Shown here in pieces: positions 50,958-59,998 of a DNA stretch of 64,000 bases; within the stretch, counting starts at the first letter, position 1; each line of letters begins with the position of its first letter. The DNA comes from Lysobacter spongiicola DSM 21749 (GTDB lineage Bacteria; Pseudomonadota; Gammaproteobacteria; Xanthomonadales; Xanthomonadaceae): NCBI RefSeq assembly GCF_900167055.1, contig NZ_FUXP01000011.1, positions 1-64,000 of the forward strand, read 5' to 3'. The notes below the pieces were generated by a model. It saw only the letters and a list, made by a program, of their open reading frames with translations, had not been told where the DNA came from and ran no database searches. Made by a program: the position numbers and the translations under genes.

Positions 50958-53240
50958 CTAGGGCTGGCGGTTGAGCGGCTCCAGCGCGCGGAAGCGGCGG
51001 CCGTATTCGTCGGTCAGGTCCCGCGCTTCCATCGGGTTGCGCACGATGGTCGGGGTCAGCAACACGATGGTTTCCTCGCGGCGGGTGCTCGATCGCTGGG
51101 TACCGAACAGGCCGCCGATGACCGGGATCCTGCTCAGGCCAGGGAAACCGGAAGAGCCGCGCGTCACCGAATCGCGGATCAGGCCGGCAAGCATGACCGT
51201 CTCGCCGCTCTGGATCGCCGCCTCGGTCTTGAGCTTGCGGGTATCGATGCGCACGTTGCCGAAGCGGTCCGGCTCGCCGCCCGGCGCACTCACTTCCTGC
51301 ACCACGTCCAGGAACACCATGCCGTCCTGGGTCACGCGCGGGCGCACCTTCAGGATCACGCCGGTGTCCAGGTACTGCACCTGGCTGTAGCTGGTGTCGT
51401 TGCCGATGCCGGGATTGACGGTGACCGACGACACCGGAATCCGGCTGCCGACGTTGAAGGTCGCCTCGGCGTTGTTGCGCACCACCACCGAAGGGGTCTG
51501 CAGCATGTTGACGTCGGTCACCTCGTCCAGCGCGCTGATCACCGCTGCGGCATTGCGACCGAGGAAAGTCCAGGCCAAGCCAGCCGGGTCGCCGGCGGCC
51601 GACTGGACGCTGCCTGCGATGGTGCTCCAGGTATCGCGGTCCACCGCGTTCGGCAGCCCGGCGTCGGTTACCGCGCGCTCGAAGAACCAGTTGACGCCGT
51701 ACTCCAGTGCGCCGCCCAGTTGCACTTCGACCACCTGCGCCTCGATGTGCACCTGCATCGGCATCACGTCGAGCTGCTCGATCACGTCCATGATCGACTG
51801 CCAGGCACGCGGGCTGGACCGCACCAGCAGCGCATTGGTTTCCTCGACCGCCGAGACGCCGACCCGGTCGCCTTCGATCTCGAGGCTGACGCTTGCGTTG
51901 CCGCTCTCCGCGGCACCCAGCGTCATCTCGCCACCCGAGCCGGCGCTGCCGCCGCTGCTGCTGGAACCCCCTGCGCCCTTGCCACCGATGCTGGCGGTGC
52001 TCTCGCCATCGCGCCCCGACTCGATCTCCACCGAATCCAGACCCGGCATGAGCGAGGGCGAACGGTCGCCCTCGTCGCTGCCACGACCCGCGGAGCCACC
52101 GAACACCTCCGACAGTCGATCGGCCAGATCACGCGCCTTGATGTACTTGAGCTGGTAGGAATACAGCCGCACGCCATCGCCGGCGCCGTCGATGCGCCCG
52201 AGCCATTGTTCGATGTCGTCGAGGTAGTCGGCCTGGGTGGTGATCACCATCACCGCGTTGGCGCCCTCCAGCGGCATGAAGCGGAACATGCCGGCCACGG
52301 GCGATTCGCTGGTTTCACCGAAGACCTTCTCCAGGTCCGCGACCACGCGCGTCGCCTTGCCCGACTGCAGCGGATAGACACCCACGGACATGCCGGACAG
52401 CCAGTCCACGTCGAACACCTCGATGGTGCGCAGGTAGTTCTGCAACTCCGCGCGGGTGCCGCCGACACTGATCACGTTGCGCGACGGATCCACCCCAACG
52501 ATCGCGTTCGGACGGGCGTAGGGCTCCAGGATCTTCTCCATCTCCGTCGCCGAGACGTAGCGCAGTGGGACCGTGCGCACCTCGAATCCCCGGGCATTGC
52601 TGGCGCTGCCGGTGCGCGGGGCGACGTTGCCGCCCAGGGCCTGGTCGGCGGGGACGATGTTGTAGCGGCCATCGGCGTAGATCATGCGGGCGTTGTTCCA
52701 GCCCAGCACCTGGTCGAGCAGGCTGATCGCCTCGGCCGGGCTCACCGGCTTGGGCGTGGCCAGGGTGACGGTGCCCTGCACGCCCGGTGCGATGACGTAG
52801 TTCTGGCCGAGCATGTCGCCCAGGATCGCCTTGGCCACCGCATGCAGGGACTCGCCCTCGAAGTTGAAGCTCGCTTCGCCGGTGGTGCCGCCCAGTCCGG
52901 GCGGCGGCGCACTGGCTGCGGCGCGATTGATGACCTGGCCGGTGCCACGGCGGACCTGCGGGCGCGGACCGGCATCGTCCTGCAAGGGCTGCGTCGCAAC
53001 GCCGTCGACCACTGTCACCGCGCCCTCAGTGCCTTCGGTCTGCATGCGCACGCCGGCAGAACCGGCCTGGCCGGCAGGATTGAAGGCACCCTCCCGTCGG
53101 ATGTCGGGCTTGGGCGTACTGGCGCAGGCGGCCAGCATGCCGGCCATCGCACCTGCAAGCAGCAGGCGCGCGAGGTGGCGGCGACGGGCGGCCGCGGGGG
53201 CGGCGCCGCTCGGGGTCGGGAGCGAGGGGCGTTGCTTCAT
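50958..53240 (-). CDS. gspD: Type II secretion secretin GspD (XpsD-like lipoprotein)
   Basis: 760 residues. Outer-membrane channel of the type II system. The signal peptide ends in a lipobox (MLAACASTPKPD, Cys near residue 38), so it is lipidated like XpsD and needs no separate pilotin. N0-N3 domains (about 110-500) include SFNFEGESLHAVAKAILGDM and a Gly/Ser-rich loop (GGKGAGGSSSSGGSAGSGG, about 445-465). The secretin core (about 510-740) has VPVSSVTVNPG and GLIRDSVTRGSSGFPGLSRI. It is 10 bp after gspN. Confidence 0.96.
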   Translation of the reverse strand: MKQRPSLPTPSGAAPAAARRRHLARLLLAGAMAGMLAACASTPKPDIRREGAFNPAGQAGSAGVRMQTEGTEGAVTVVDGVATQPLQDDAGPRPQVRRGTGQVINRAAASAPPPGLGGTTGEASFNFEGESLHAVAKAILGDMLGQNYVIAPGVQGTVTLATPKPVSPAEAISLLDQVLGWNNARMIYADGRYNIVPADQALGGNVAPRTGSASNARGFEVRTVPLRYVSATEMEKILEPYARPNAIVGVDPSRNVISVGGTRAELQNYLRTIEVFDVDWLSGMSVGVYPLQSGKATRVVADLEKVFGETSESPVAGMFRFMPLEGANAVMVITTQADYLDDIEQWLGRIDGAGDGVRLYSYQLKYIKARDLADRLSEVFGGSAGRGSDEGDRSPSLMPGLDSVEIESGRDGESTASIGGKGAGGSSSSGGSAGSGGEMTLGAAESGNASVSLEIEGDRVGVSAVEETNALLVRSSPRAWQSIMDVIEQLDVMPMQVHIEAQVVEVQLGGALEYGVNWFFERAVTDAGLPNAVDRDTWSTIAGSVQSAAGDPAGLAWTFLGRNAAAVISALDEVTDVNMLQTPSVVVRNNAEATFNVGSRIPVSSVTVNPGIGNDTSYSQVQYLDTGVILKVRPRVTQDGMVFLDVVQEVSAPGGEPDRFGNVRIDTRKLKTEAAIQSGETVMLAGLIRDSVTRGSSGFPGLSRIPVIGGLFGTQRSSTRREETIVLLTPTIVRNPMEARDLTDEYGRRFRALEPLNRQP

Positions 53241-53250
53241 TCCATACACT

Positions 53251-54051
53251 CTATCGGCTGTTGGCCGGCGGTGGGGGTGGCGGCTCCCCGCGCAGCTGGG
53301 CGCGGCGGGCCTGGATCCGGCGGCGGATTTCTTCCATCTGCTCCGCCTTGGGTGGCGGCGGGGGCGGATCGGCGCGCTGTTCCGGCTCGGCGGCATCGCG
53401 GGCCGTGGCTGGAGAGCCGGTTTCATCGCGAACGGGCGCGGGTGTCGCCGACTCCGCCGCGGCGGGCTGTCCACCACCTGAAGCCGCGCGGCCATCGCGC
53501 CTCTGTGCACCGGCATCGGCCGACTGCTGCGGTGTCGGCGCGGCGCCGCCCTCGCCGTCGAACACGCGCAGCACCAGGTTGCGCTGGCCTTCGGGACCTT
53601 CGAATACCGCGCTTCGCGGGCTGATGCCGATCAACCGCCAAGCCGGATGCGACTCCGGCGCCTGGTCGAGCCGGACCCGGACGGACTCGCTGCCGTCGGG
53701 CGGCTGGATGATCGCCAGCTTGGTGCCAGGCGTGATGAGCACGCTGGTCAGGACGTAATCGAAGGCGGTATCGTCGGCCTGCTCACCCTCTCCCTGCAGG
53801 AAGAATGGCTGCGGCTGGCGGTCCGGCGAGAACAACGGACGCGCGGCGATTTCGGCGAACTGGTCCAGCGGGCCGAGCCGGGAGGCGGATGCCGGCGCCG
53901 CGGCCGGAAGCGGCTTCAGCAACGACGGATCGTCGGGCAGCGGCTCGATCCGCCCGCCCATGCCGGCGGCTGCCAGCAGCCAGGCCAGCAGCGCCCAGCC
54001 CGCCACGCCCGCGAGCAGCCAGGTCGGAGCCCCCGCGTTTTCAAGGCGCAT
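53251..54051 (-). CDS. gspN: Type II secretion protein GspN/GspC-like (XpsN-type)
   Basis: 266 residues. One transmembrane segment (LLAGVAGWALLAWLLAAAGM, about 13-32) then a periplasmic HR-like domain (about 60-160, FAEIAARPLFSPDRQPQP and WRLIGISPRSAVFEGPEGQR). The C-terminal third is Ala/Pro-rich and ends in a polyproline stretch. Known XpsN links the inner-membrane XpsLM complex with secretin XpsD, the job GspC does elsewhere. The start at 54051 (MRLENAGAPTW) overlaps gspM by 11 bp. Confidence 0.85.
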   Translation of the reverse strand: MRLENAGAPTWLLAGVAGWALLAWLLAAAGMGGRIEPLPDDPSLLKPLPAAAPASASRLGPLDQFAEIAARPLFSPDRQPQPFFLQGEGEQADDTAFDYVLTSVLITPGTKLAIIQPPDGSESVRVRLDQAPESHPAWRLIGISPRSAVFEGPEGQRNLVLRVFDGEGGAAPTPQQSADAGAQRRDGRAASGGGQPAAAESATPAPVRDETGSPATARDAAEPEQRADPPPPPPKAEQMEEIRRRIQARRAQLRGEPPPPPPANSR

Positions 54052-54670
54052 CGGCGGCCTCCGTACGGGTGGGCAGGTAGCCATAAAGGTCGAAGGAGAC
54101 ATCGAGCCCGCCGTTGCCGGTGGGCGCTTCCCGGCCAGGGCTGAAGTACATGCGCTGGGCGAGGATGTTGAGGTTGTCCACGAACAGCCGCGGCGCGCCG
54201 CTCTCCAGCGAGTGCAGCACGCTGGCGAGCTCCGGGGTGCCGCAGCGCAGGCGGACCTGCACCACCACCCGTGTGAACTGTTCGCGGCTGCTCGGGTCGA
54301 GCGGCGACCGGTTGGTGATGGCGCAGCTGCGGTTGCCGGGGCTGGCCTGCCCGACCACCGTCTCGAGCCGCTGGATCAGGCTGGCGGTCGCGAGCTCGGG
54401 GTTCGCCTCTGGCAGGAATCCGGGGCGCTCGGCCTGGGTGGCGCGCACCTGCTCCAGCCGTTGGCTGACCGCGGGAGCCTGTTGCAATTGCATGCGTAGC
54501 CGCAACTCGCGCTCCTGCAATGCCTCCACCCGCTCACCGGCCTCGAGCATCGGCACCGTCCACCACGGATGTACCAGCACGGCATAGGCGAGCAACAGCA
54601 GGGCCAGCAGCAGCCCCAGTGCCAGCCAGCGGTCCCGCGAAGTCACCGCTTCAGGCGCCCGGGTCGTCAT
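54041..54670 (-). CDS. gspM: Type II secretion protein GspM
   Basis: 209 residues. Bitopic inner-membrane protein: transmembrane segment WLALGLLLALLLLAYAVLVH (about 14-33), coiled coil (about 40-80), then a ferredoxin-like periplasmic domain (EQFTRVVVQVRLRC onward). It partners GspL. The start at 54670 (MTTRAPEAVTSRDRW) lies within the gspL end, a 20-bp overlap. Confidence 0.88.
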   Translation of the reverse strand: MTTRAPEAVTSRDRWLALGLLLALLLLAYAVLVHPWWTVPMLEAGERVEALQERELRLRMQLQQAPAVSQRLEQVRATQAERPGFLPEANPELATASLIQRLETVVGQASPGNRSCAITNRSPLDPSSREQFTRVVVQVRLRCGTPELASVLHSLESGAPRLFVDNLNILAQRMYFSPGREAPTGNGGLDVSFDLYGYLPTRTEAADAP

Positions 54671-55841
54671 TGTCGACCTCCGGTCCGGGTTTGGCGGCAG
54701 CCGGGACTGGCGCAAGGCTGGCGGTCAGGGTGAAGCGGTCACGCCCGCTGGAGGGGTCCGGCTGCAGCGCGCCGGCCAACGCCGGCGACCGCCACAGCTC
54801 CGCCCCCTGCAGGCGTCCGATCAACCCGGCGGCCTCGCCGCTCAGGCCGATCAGCATGAGCTGGCGGTCGTCGAGCGAAATCTTCTCCAGATAGGTGCCG
54901 TCGGGGATGCGCCGAGTGAGTTCGTCGATGACTTCGGTAGCCGCCGGCCGTTGCGCCCGGGCGTTGTCGAGGAACGCCTGCCCGGCGATCAGGGTCGCCA
55001 GCTCCTGGCGTTGCGCACTGGCCTGTCGCCCGGCCCGGGCCTGCGTTGCGATCTCCTGCTCGAAGCGCTCGGCAGCAGCGCGCCGGTTGTCCAGCAACTG
55101 CCACATGCACGCCCCGACGCCAGCCAGCGCGACCGTCGCCAGCACCAGGTTCCAGCGCATCCACGGGTCGCGGGTGCGGCTGCGCCGGGCCGCGGGAAGC
55201 AGGTTGACCCCGAGCGGCATCCCGTCGGCAGCGGCGACATCGACCCCCGCCAGGGTGGGCGCGATCCGGCCGACGCGCTCCAGTTGGGGCTCCAGCACCT
55301 GCCGGGGCACCGCCACCAGTTCGGCATCGAGCTGGCCGTCGTTGTCGCGCCGTGCCAGCACGCGCGCATCGAAGGCGACATCGCCGGCGGTGAACGGCGT
55401 CTGGCGATCGATTTCGAAGCCGACCACGTCGCGCAGCCGGTCGCCGGCCGCGGCGGGCAGGCTGATGCGGCGGCGCAGGCTGTGGGCAGGCGCCAGCAGC
55501 AGCCACCGGGGCAGCTCGGACAGCCGGGCATCCAGAAGTGACGCCAGCGGGTCCGCGGGAAGGGGAGCGGCGGCGGCATCGTCGATGGCGTTGCCCGCGG
55601 CGAGCGGGACCACCGCGAGGTCACGCAATTCGCCTTCCTGCTGCAGGCGCAGGTGGACGGTGTCGCCATCGACCTGCAACAACAGCCTGCCGCGCCCGAT
55701 GCCCAGCAGGCGCCGCCAGCCGCGCGGCAACAAGGACGCAAGCGAGCGACCCCACCAGGACAGGAAGTCGCCCGTCCGCGGGACGAGCCGCGCACCGATA
55801 CGTCCCGGACGCGCGCCCGGGCTGGACCCCAACAGACTCAT
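54651..55841 (-). CDS. gspL: Type II secretion protein GspL
   Basis: 396 residues. An actin-like cytoplasmic domain (about 50-220) binds the GspE ATPase. A transmembrane segment (LVLATVALAGVGACMWQLLD, about 225-244) leads to a periplasmic coiled coil and ferredoxin-like domain (RIPDGTYLEKISLDDRQLML). It couples ATP hydrolysis in the cytoplasm to GspM and GspN. Overlaps gspK by 4 bp. Confidence 0.9.
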   Translation of the reverse strand: MSLLGSSPGARPGRIGARLVPRTGDFLSWWGRSLASLLPRGWRRLLGIGRGRLLLQVDGDTVHLRLQQEGELRDLAVVPLAAGNAIDDAAAAPLPADPLASLLDARLSELPRWLLLAPAHSLRRRISLPAAAGDRLRDVVGFEIDRQTPFTAGDVAFDARVLARRDNDGQLDAELVAVPRQVLEPQLERVGRIAPTLAGVDVAAADGMPLGVNLLPAARRSRTRDPWMRWNLVLATVALAGVGACMWQLLDNRRAAAERFEQEIATQARAGRQASAQRQELATLIAGQAFLDNARAQRPAATEVIDELTRRIPDGTYLEKISLDDRQLMLIGLSGEAAGLIGRLQGAELWRSPALAGALQPDPSSGRDRFTLTASLAPVPAAAKPGPEVDNDDPGA

Positions 55842-56707
55842 CGTGGTGAAGCTCCCTCCTCCCAGTGCAACGCGGAGTACGCCATCCCGGAACCGGCGAA
55901 GCCGCCCGCGCGCACCACGGCCCTCAACATCGACTGGCGACCATCAGCCAGCCGAGCGTGGCTGTCGATACTATACGTACCGCTGTGGCTCGCACCCTGA
56001 ACCCCCGCACCGGTGGCGTCTTCGCGTCCACGCTGCTCGACCAGCGCCGCGCCATCCAGGCCGATGGCGTCCAGCACCGGGGCGGATGCGAAGGCCGGCT
56101 GCGGTCGCGGCAGCTTGCTGTGCACGGTGACGTGCGGCGCCACCAGGGCGTAGATCTCCGGGGTGAAGCCGAGCACCTGTTCCAGTTCGGCAATGCCTTC
56201 GAACGGCGCATCCTTGGCCCCGTACGGGCGACCCGCCGAGGCATAGTCGGCATCCTCGGCGCCGCCGGCAGCCTGGGTCAGCGGGTCGGTGTCGCGCCAG
56301 TCGACCACCGCCGCCGCCAACCGCGCCGCTTCCACCTGCTCGATGCCGACGGCGCGGAACAGTTCACCCAGCAGGCCCGGGTCCGCCTCGTTGAGGTCGA
56401 CCTTGCCGCTCTCGTCGACGATGCGCACCTCGACCGTGGCACCGTTGTACTGCCATTGGTAGGGCCGCCCGTCGGGCTGCCAACGCGCCTGCGGGTCGGG
56501 CAACTGGAGCTGGGACACCGCGTATTCGAGCCCGGCGCGCGCGGCGTTGTCGGCCATCACGCCGCGCACCAGCACCAGGCCCTGCAGCCGCTCGATCCGC
56601 GCAACCATGGCGAAACCACCCACCAGCGCGGTGAGCAGCACGATCAGCCACAGCACCAGCAGCAGCGCCGCGCCTCGATGCCGCTTGCGCACCTGGGTGC
56701 CTTTCAT
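55838..56707 (-). CDS. gspK: Type II secretion minor pseudopilin GspK
   Basis: 289 residues. Prepilin-type N-terminus with basic leader and cleavage at HRG-AALLLVLWLIVLL. GspK lacks the conserved Glu5 of other pseudopilins, and the residue here is Leu. The large helical domain follows (GKVDLNEADPGLLGELFRAV, about 110-129, a helix-hairpin-helix-like region). It caps the pseudopilus tip with GspI and GspJ. Start 56707; it overlaps gspJ by 4 bp. Confidence 0.9.
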   Translation of the reverse strand: MKGTQVRKRHRGAALLLVLWLIVLLTALVGGFAMVARIERLQGLVLVRGVMADNAARAGLEYAVSQLQLPDPQARWQPDGRPYQWQYNGATVEVRIVDESGKVDLNEADPGLLGELFRAVGIEQVEAARLAAAVVDWRDTDPLTQAAGGAEDADYASAGRPYGAKDAPFEGIAELEQVLGFTPEIYALVAPHVTVHSKLPRPQPAFASAPVLDAIGLDGAALVEQRGREDATGAGVQGASHSGTYSIDSHARLADGRQSMLRAVVRAGGFAGSGMAYSALHWEEGASPR

Positions 56708-57342
56708 CGCAGCCCCCCCATGCCCGGCGGCGCACCCGCGCCCTGCGGCAGCGCCACCACCAAGGGCGGCCATTCACGGCCGTCGACGTCGGCGAAGGTC
56801 ACCTCGACCAGCATCGGCAACTGGTCGGCCTGCACCCACTCGTCCTGCCATTCGCCGAGCTCGCGTTCCGGAGTAAGCCCGCGATAGCGGAACCTGGCGA
56901 ACTCCAGTCCTTCGACCAGCGGTTCGGGGGGGCGGGCATCACTGTCTTCCACGGTTTCCCCCGCCAGCACCATCGACAGCCCCAGCACCATGCGCACGCC
57001 CTCGCCGTGCCGCTCCACCTGCAGGTCATGCAGGTAGGGGCCGCCCTGGCCGAGGTAGTTCGGCAGGTCGGCGACGAAGCGCACCCGGTCCGCGCTGCCG
57101 ACGAAGCGCTGCGGTACGAGGTTGACCTGCTCGGTCTCGTAGGCGAGTGGGCGGGCGGCAGCGAGACGCTTGCGCAGGAAGCCCTCCACCGCGCGCATGC
57201 GCTCGCCCCGTGTCGCCATCGCCTCGCCGCGGGTAGCGGTCTGGCTGGCGGCCGACAGGGTCGCGAACGCCAACGCCAGCCCGGCCGAAAGCAGCACCGT
57301 GGCCAGCAGCACTTCGATCAGGGTGAACCCGCGCGGCTTCAT
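56704..57342 (-). CDS. gspJ: Type II secretion minor pseudopilin GspJ
   Basis: 212 residues. Prepilin signal MKPRG-FTLIEVLLATVLLS with Glu5, then the pseudopilin globular domain (VRFVADLPNYLGQGGPYLHD, LVEGLEFARFRYRG). Part of the I-J-K tip complex. Start 57342; 4-bp overlaps on both sides. Confidence 0.92.
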   Translation of the reverse strand: MKPRGFTLIEVLLATVLLSAGLALAFATLSAASQTATRGEAMATRGERMRAVEGFLRKRLAAARPLAYETEQVNLVPQRFVGSADRVRFVADLPNYLGQGGPYLHDLQVERHGEGVRMVLGLSMVLAGETVEDSDARPPEPLVEGLEFARFRYRGLTPERELGEWQDEWVQADQLPMLVEVTFADVDGREWPPLVVALPQGAGAPPGMGGLR

Positions 57343-57767
57343 CGCGGCAGCCCCTGCATGTCGGCGGGTGCCAATCGCAACGACCGCAACTGCAGGCGCT
57401 CGCGCGGACCACCGTCGCCCCAGGTCACGTCCAGCGCCACCTCGTACAGTGAGTCGCCCGCCGGCTGGAGCGGCGCATCCACGCGAGCCGGGTCGCGCCA
57501 GGGCGCCACCTGCAGGGTCCAGCGATAGCGCCCGTCTTCGAACTCGCCAGTGCTCTGGCCCGGGCTCAGCGGCTCGCCGACGCCGACGGTGGCGATCAGT
57601 GACTGCGCGTGCAGTGCCGCCACGCCCGCATCGCCGGCCCAGCGCACCTGCCGCGTCGCGCCCGACAGCGTGCCCAGCAGCAGCGTGAGCGCCAACGCCA
57701 GCAGGGCGAACGCGACGATCACCTCGATCAGCGAATAGCCGCGTTGGGCGTGGCGCAGCGGCTTCAT
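57339..57767 (-). CDS. gspI: Type II secretion minor pseudopilin GspI
   Basis: 142 residues. Prepilin site QRG-YSLIEVIVAFALLALA with Glu5; small globular domain (YRWTLQVAPW). Nucleates the tip complex with GspJ. Start 57767 overlaps the gspH stop by 4 bp. Confidence 0.9.
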   Translation of the reverse strand: MKPLRHAQRGYSLIEVIVAFALLALALTLLLGTLSGATRQVRWAGDAGVAALHAQSLIATVGVGEPLSPGQSTGEFEDGRYRWTLQVAPWRDPARVDAPLQPAGDSLYEVALDVTWGDGGPRERLQLRSLRLAPADMQGLPR

Positions 57768-58237
57768 GGCGCTGCATCCGCGCGCGCCAGGCGGACCTCG
57801 CCGGTGAGCCAGGCAACATCGATGTTCCACGCCGCGCCCTCCCGCGACAGTTGCACGCGGCCACCGGTCGAGGCGCCATCGGCGAAGAACATCACCGCGC
57901 CCTCGCCCTGGCTGGGCTGGACCTGGCGGGCGCCGATGAACTTCACTTCGAGGTCGCCCGGGATCTCACCGGCATGGTCGCCGAGCGCCGTCCACGTGCG
58001 CGCCTGCGGGTCGATCACGAAGCGCTGTGGCTCCCCGGTCGAAATCGCGCGGGTACGGGTGTAGCGGAGTTCGGCGGCGATCTCCTTGGCCGCCGAGCGC
58101 AGCTGCATGCCCTTGGTGCCACCGGTGAAGGCCGCGGCCGCCAACAGGCTGGCGGCGGCGATCAGCCCCACCACCAGCAGCATCTCCAGCAGGGAGACGC
58201 CGGCCATCTTCCGGCTGGCGCCGCGCATGGTCGTCAC
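57764..58237 (-). CDS. gspH: Type II secretion pseudopilin GspH
   Basis: 157 residues from a GTG that overlaps the gspG stop (GTGA); ATG 58228 would give 154. Prepilin site MAG-VSLLEMLLVVGLIAAA; Val replaces the usual Phe at +1 while Glu5 is kept. The GspH beta domain follows (LRYTRTRAISTGEPQRFVID). Links the tip complex to the GspG rod. Confidence 0.9.
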   Translation of the reverse strand: MTTMRGASRKMAGVSLLEMLLVVGLIAAASLLAAAAFTGGTKGMQLRSAAKEIAAELRYTRTRAISTGEPQRFVIDPQARTWTALGDHAGEIPGDLEVKFIGARQVQPSQGEGAVMFFADGASTGGRVQLSREGAAWNIDVAWLTGEVRLARADAAP

Positions 58238-58725
58238 TCGTACCGGATGTCACCGTCGACGCTGCTACCGCCGACCTTGCCGTCCTTGCCGAGGATCACC
58301 AGGTCGAACGGGCCGCTCTCTCCGGGCGCGCGGTACTCGACCGGATGGCCCCAGGGGTCGCTGAGTTCGGCGGTCTTGGCATACGGGCCGAGCCAGCCGG
58401 GGGCATCGCCAGGTTCGGTCACCAGCTCGTCCAGCGCGGTCGGCAGGCGGCCGGTATCCATCTGGAAGGCTTCGACCTTCTGCGCCAGCGTCGTCACCTG
58501 CGACTTGGCCAGGTTGGCCTTGGCCCGGTCGGCGCCGCCGAGCACGCGGCTGCCGACGAAGGTCAGCACCGCGCCGATCAGCACGATGACGATGATGATC
58601 TCGATCAGGCTCATGCCGGCCTGGGCGGAGGGTGCGGGCGAGCGGGTCAGTGAACGTCGGTTTCGCATGGGTCGGGTGTTTCGCATGGGTCGGGCTTCCG
58701 TTTTTGCTTCGGGGGATCGGTTCAT
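58234..58725 (-). CDS. gspG: Type II secretion major pseudopilin GspG
   Basis: 163 residues as drawn; the start is uncertain (58725, 58686 or 58668). Prepilin site QAG-MSLIEIIIVIVLIGAV, with Met at +1 and Glu5. The helix and domain LAQKVEAFQMDTGRLPTALD and the C-terminal calcium-loop-like LGKDGKVGGSSVDGDIRYE identify GspG, the rod subunit. The leader is unusually long (up to 37 residues) because an 18-bp direct repeat at 58662-58695 encodes MRNTRP-type units. Confidence 0.93.
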   Translation of the reverse strand: MNRSPEAKTEARPMRNTRPMRNRRSLTRSPAPSAQAGMSLIEIIIVIVLIGAVLTFVGSRVLGGADRAKANLAKSQVTTLAQKVEAFQMDTGRLPTALDELVTEPGDAPGWLGPYAKTAELSDPWGHPVEYRAPGESGPFDLVILGKDGKVGGSSVDGDIRYE

Positions 58726-58738
58726 GGCCAGGCGGCGG

Positions 58739-59956
58739 TCAGCCGATGGCGTTGGTCAGGTCGTACAGCGGCGTCAGCACGGCCATCACCACCACGCCGA
58801 CCACGCCGGCCAGCACCACGGTGACGATCGGCACCAGCGCCGCCAGCATGCGGTCGAGCGCGACCGAGGTCTGGTGCTCGAAGGTCTCGGCGGTCTTCAC
58901 CAGCATCGCATCCAGCTCGCCGGATTCCTCGCCGACCTGGATCATCTGCAGCGCCAGCCGCGGGAAGCGCTTGCCGCGGGCGAGCGCAGTCGACAGGGCG
59001 ACGCCATTCTTGACCTCGTCGGCCGCGGCGGCGACATCGGCCGCCAGCACGCGGTTGTCCATCACCTTCTGGGCAATGCCGAGCGCGGCCATCAGCGGCA
59101 CGCCGTTGCGCACCAGCGTGCCGAGCGTTCGGGACACGCGGGCAGTCTCGACCTTGGCGACCAGCCCACCGAAGAACCGCCGCTTGAGGATCCACGCATC
59201 GAGCACTTCGCGGAAGGCGGGATCGCGCCGCTTGCGATCGATCCACAGCAGCGCAAGCGCCGGCACCACCACCAGCACGATCCACCAGTCGCGCACGAAC
59301 AGGCCGATCCACAGCACCACCTGGGTGAATGCCGGCAGCTCCGCCTCCAGGCTGTCGTACATCTGGGCGAACTGCGGCACCACGTAGCCGAGCAGGAACA
59401 GCAGGCTGAGGCCGACCATCACCAGCAGGATCGCCGGATAGATCAGCGCGTTGACCACCCGCCCCTGCATCGCGCGTGAGCGCTCCAGGTAATCGGCCAG
59501 CCGCGACAGCGTTTCGTGCAGGCTGCCACCGGCCTCGCCGGCACGCACCATGTTGATATACAGCCGCGAGAACGTACCGTGCTGGCGTTCCAGCGCCACC
59601 GACAGCGAAGTGCCGCCACGCACCGCGTCGCGCACGTCGCTCACCACCCGGCGCGCCGCCTCGTCCTCTGGCAGCTCCAGCAGGATGGTCAGCGCGCGGT
59701 CCAGCGGCTGGCCGGCGCCGAGCAGCGTCGCCAGTTGCTGGGTGAACTGCACCAGCCGCTCCCCGGCGAACGGCCGCGGCTTGAACAGGCTCCGCCACGT
59801 CGATGCGCCACCACCTTCGCTCGCCAGGCGTGCTTCCACTGGCAGGTGGCCCTGCTCCTGCAGGCGCGCGGCGACCTCGACATCGGTGGCCGCCTCCATC
59901 TGGCCATCCAGCATCTCGCCGCGGGCATTCAGCGCCTTGTAGGTGTAGAGCGGCAT
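58739..59956 (-). CDS. gspF: Type II secretion inner-membrane platform GspF
   Basis: 405 residues. Paralogue of PilC (343-1602) with the same two domains: FTQQLATLLGAGQPLDRALT (about 70) and VSRTLGTLVRNGVPLMAALG (about 275), and three transmembrane segments. It anchors the pseudopilus assembly motor. N-terminus PLYTYKALNARGEMLDGQME is typical. It lies 42 bp after gspE. Confidence 0.96.
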   Translation of the reverse strand: MPLYTYKALNARGEMLDGQMEAATDVEVAARLQEQGHLPVEARLASEGGGASTWRSLFKPRPFAGERLVQFTQQLATLLGAGQPLDRALTILLELPEDEAARRVVSDVRDAVRGGTSLSVALERQHGTFSRLYINMVRAGEAGGSLHETLSRLADYLERSRAMQGRVVNALIYPAILLVMVGLSLLFLLGYVVPQFAQMYDSLEAELPAFTQVVLWIGLFVRDWWIVLVVVPALALLWIDRKRRDPAFREVLDAWILKRRFFGGLVAKVETARVSRTLGTLVRNGVPLMAALGIAQKVMDNRVLAADVAAAADEVKNGVALSTALARGKRFPRLALQMIQVGEESGELDAMLVKTAETFEHQTSVALDRMLAALVPIVTVVLAGVVGVVVMAVLTPLYDLTNAIG

Positions 59957-59998
59957 GGTCAGCGGTCGCGTCGCCCTTGATGATCGCGTGCCGGCACG

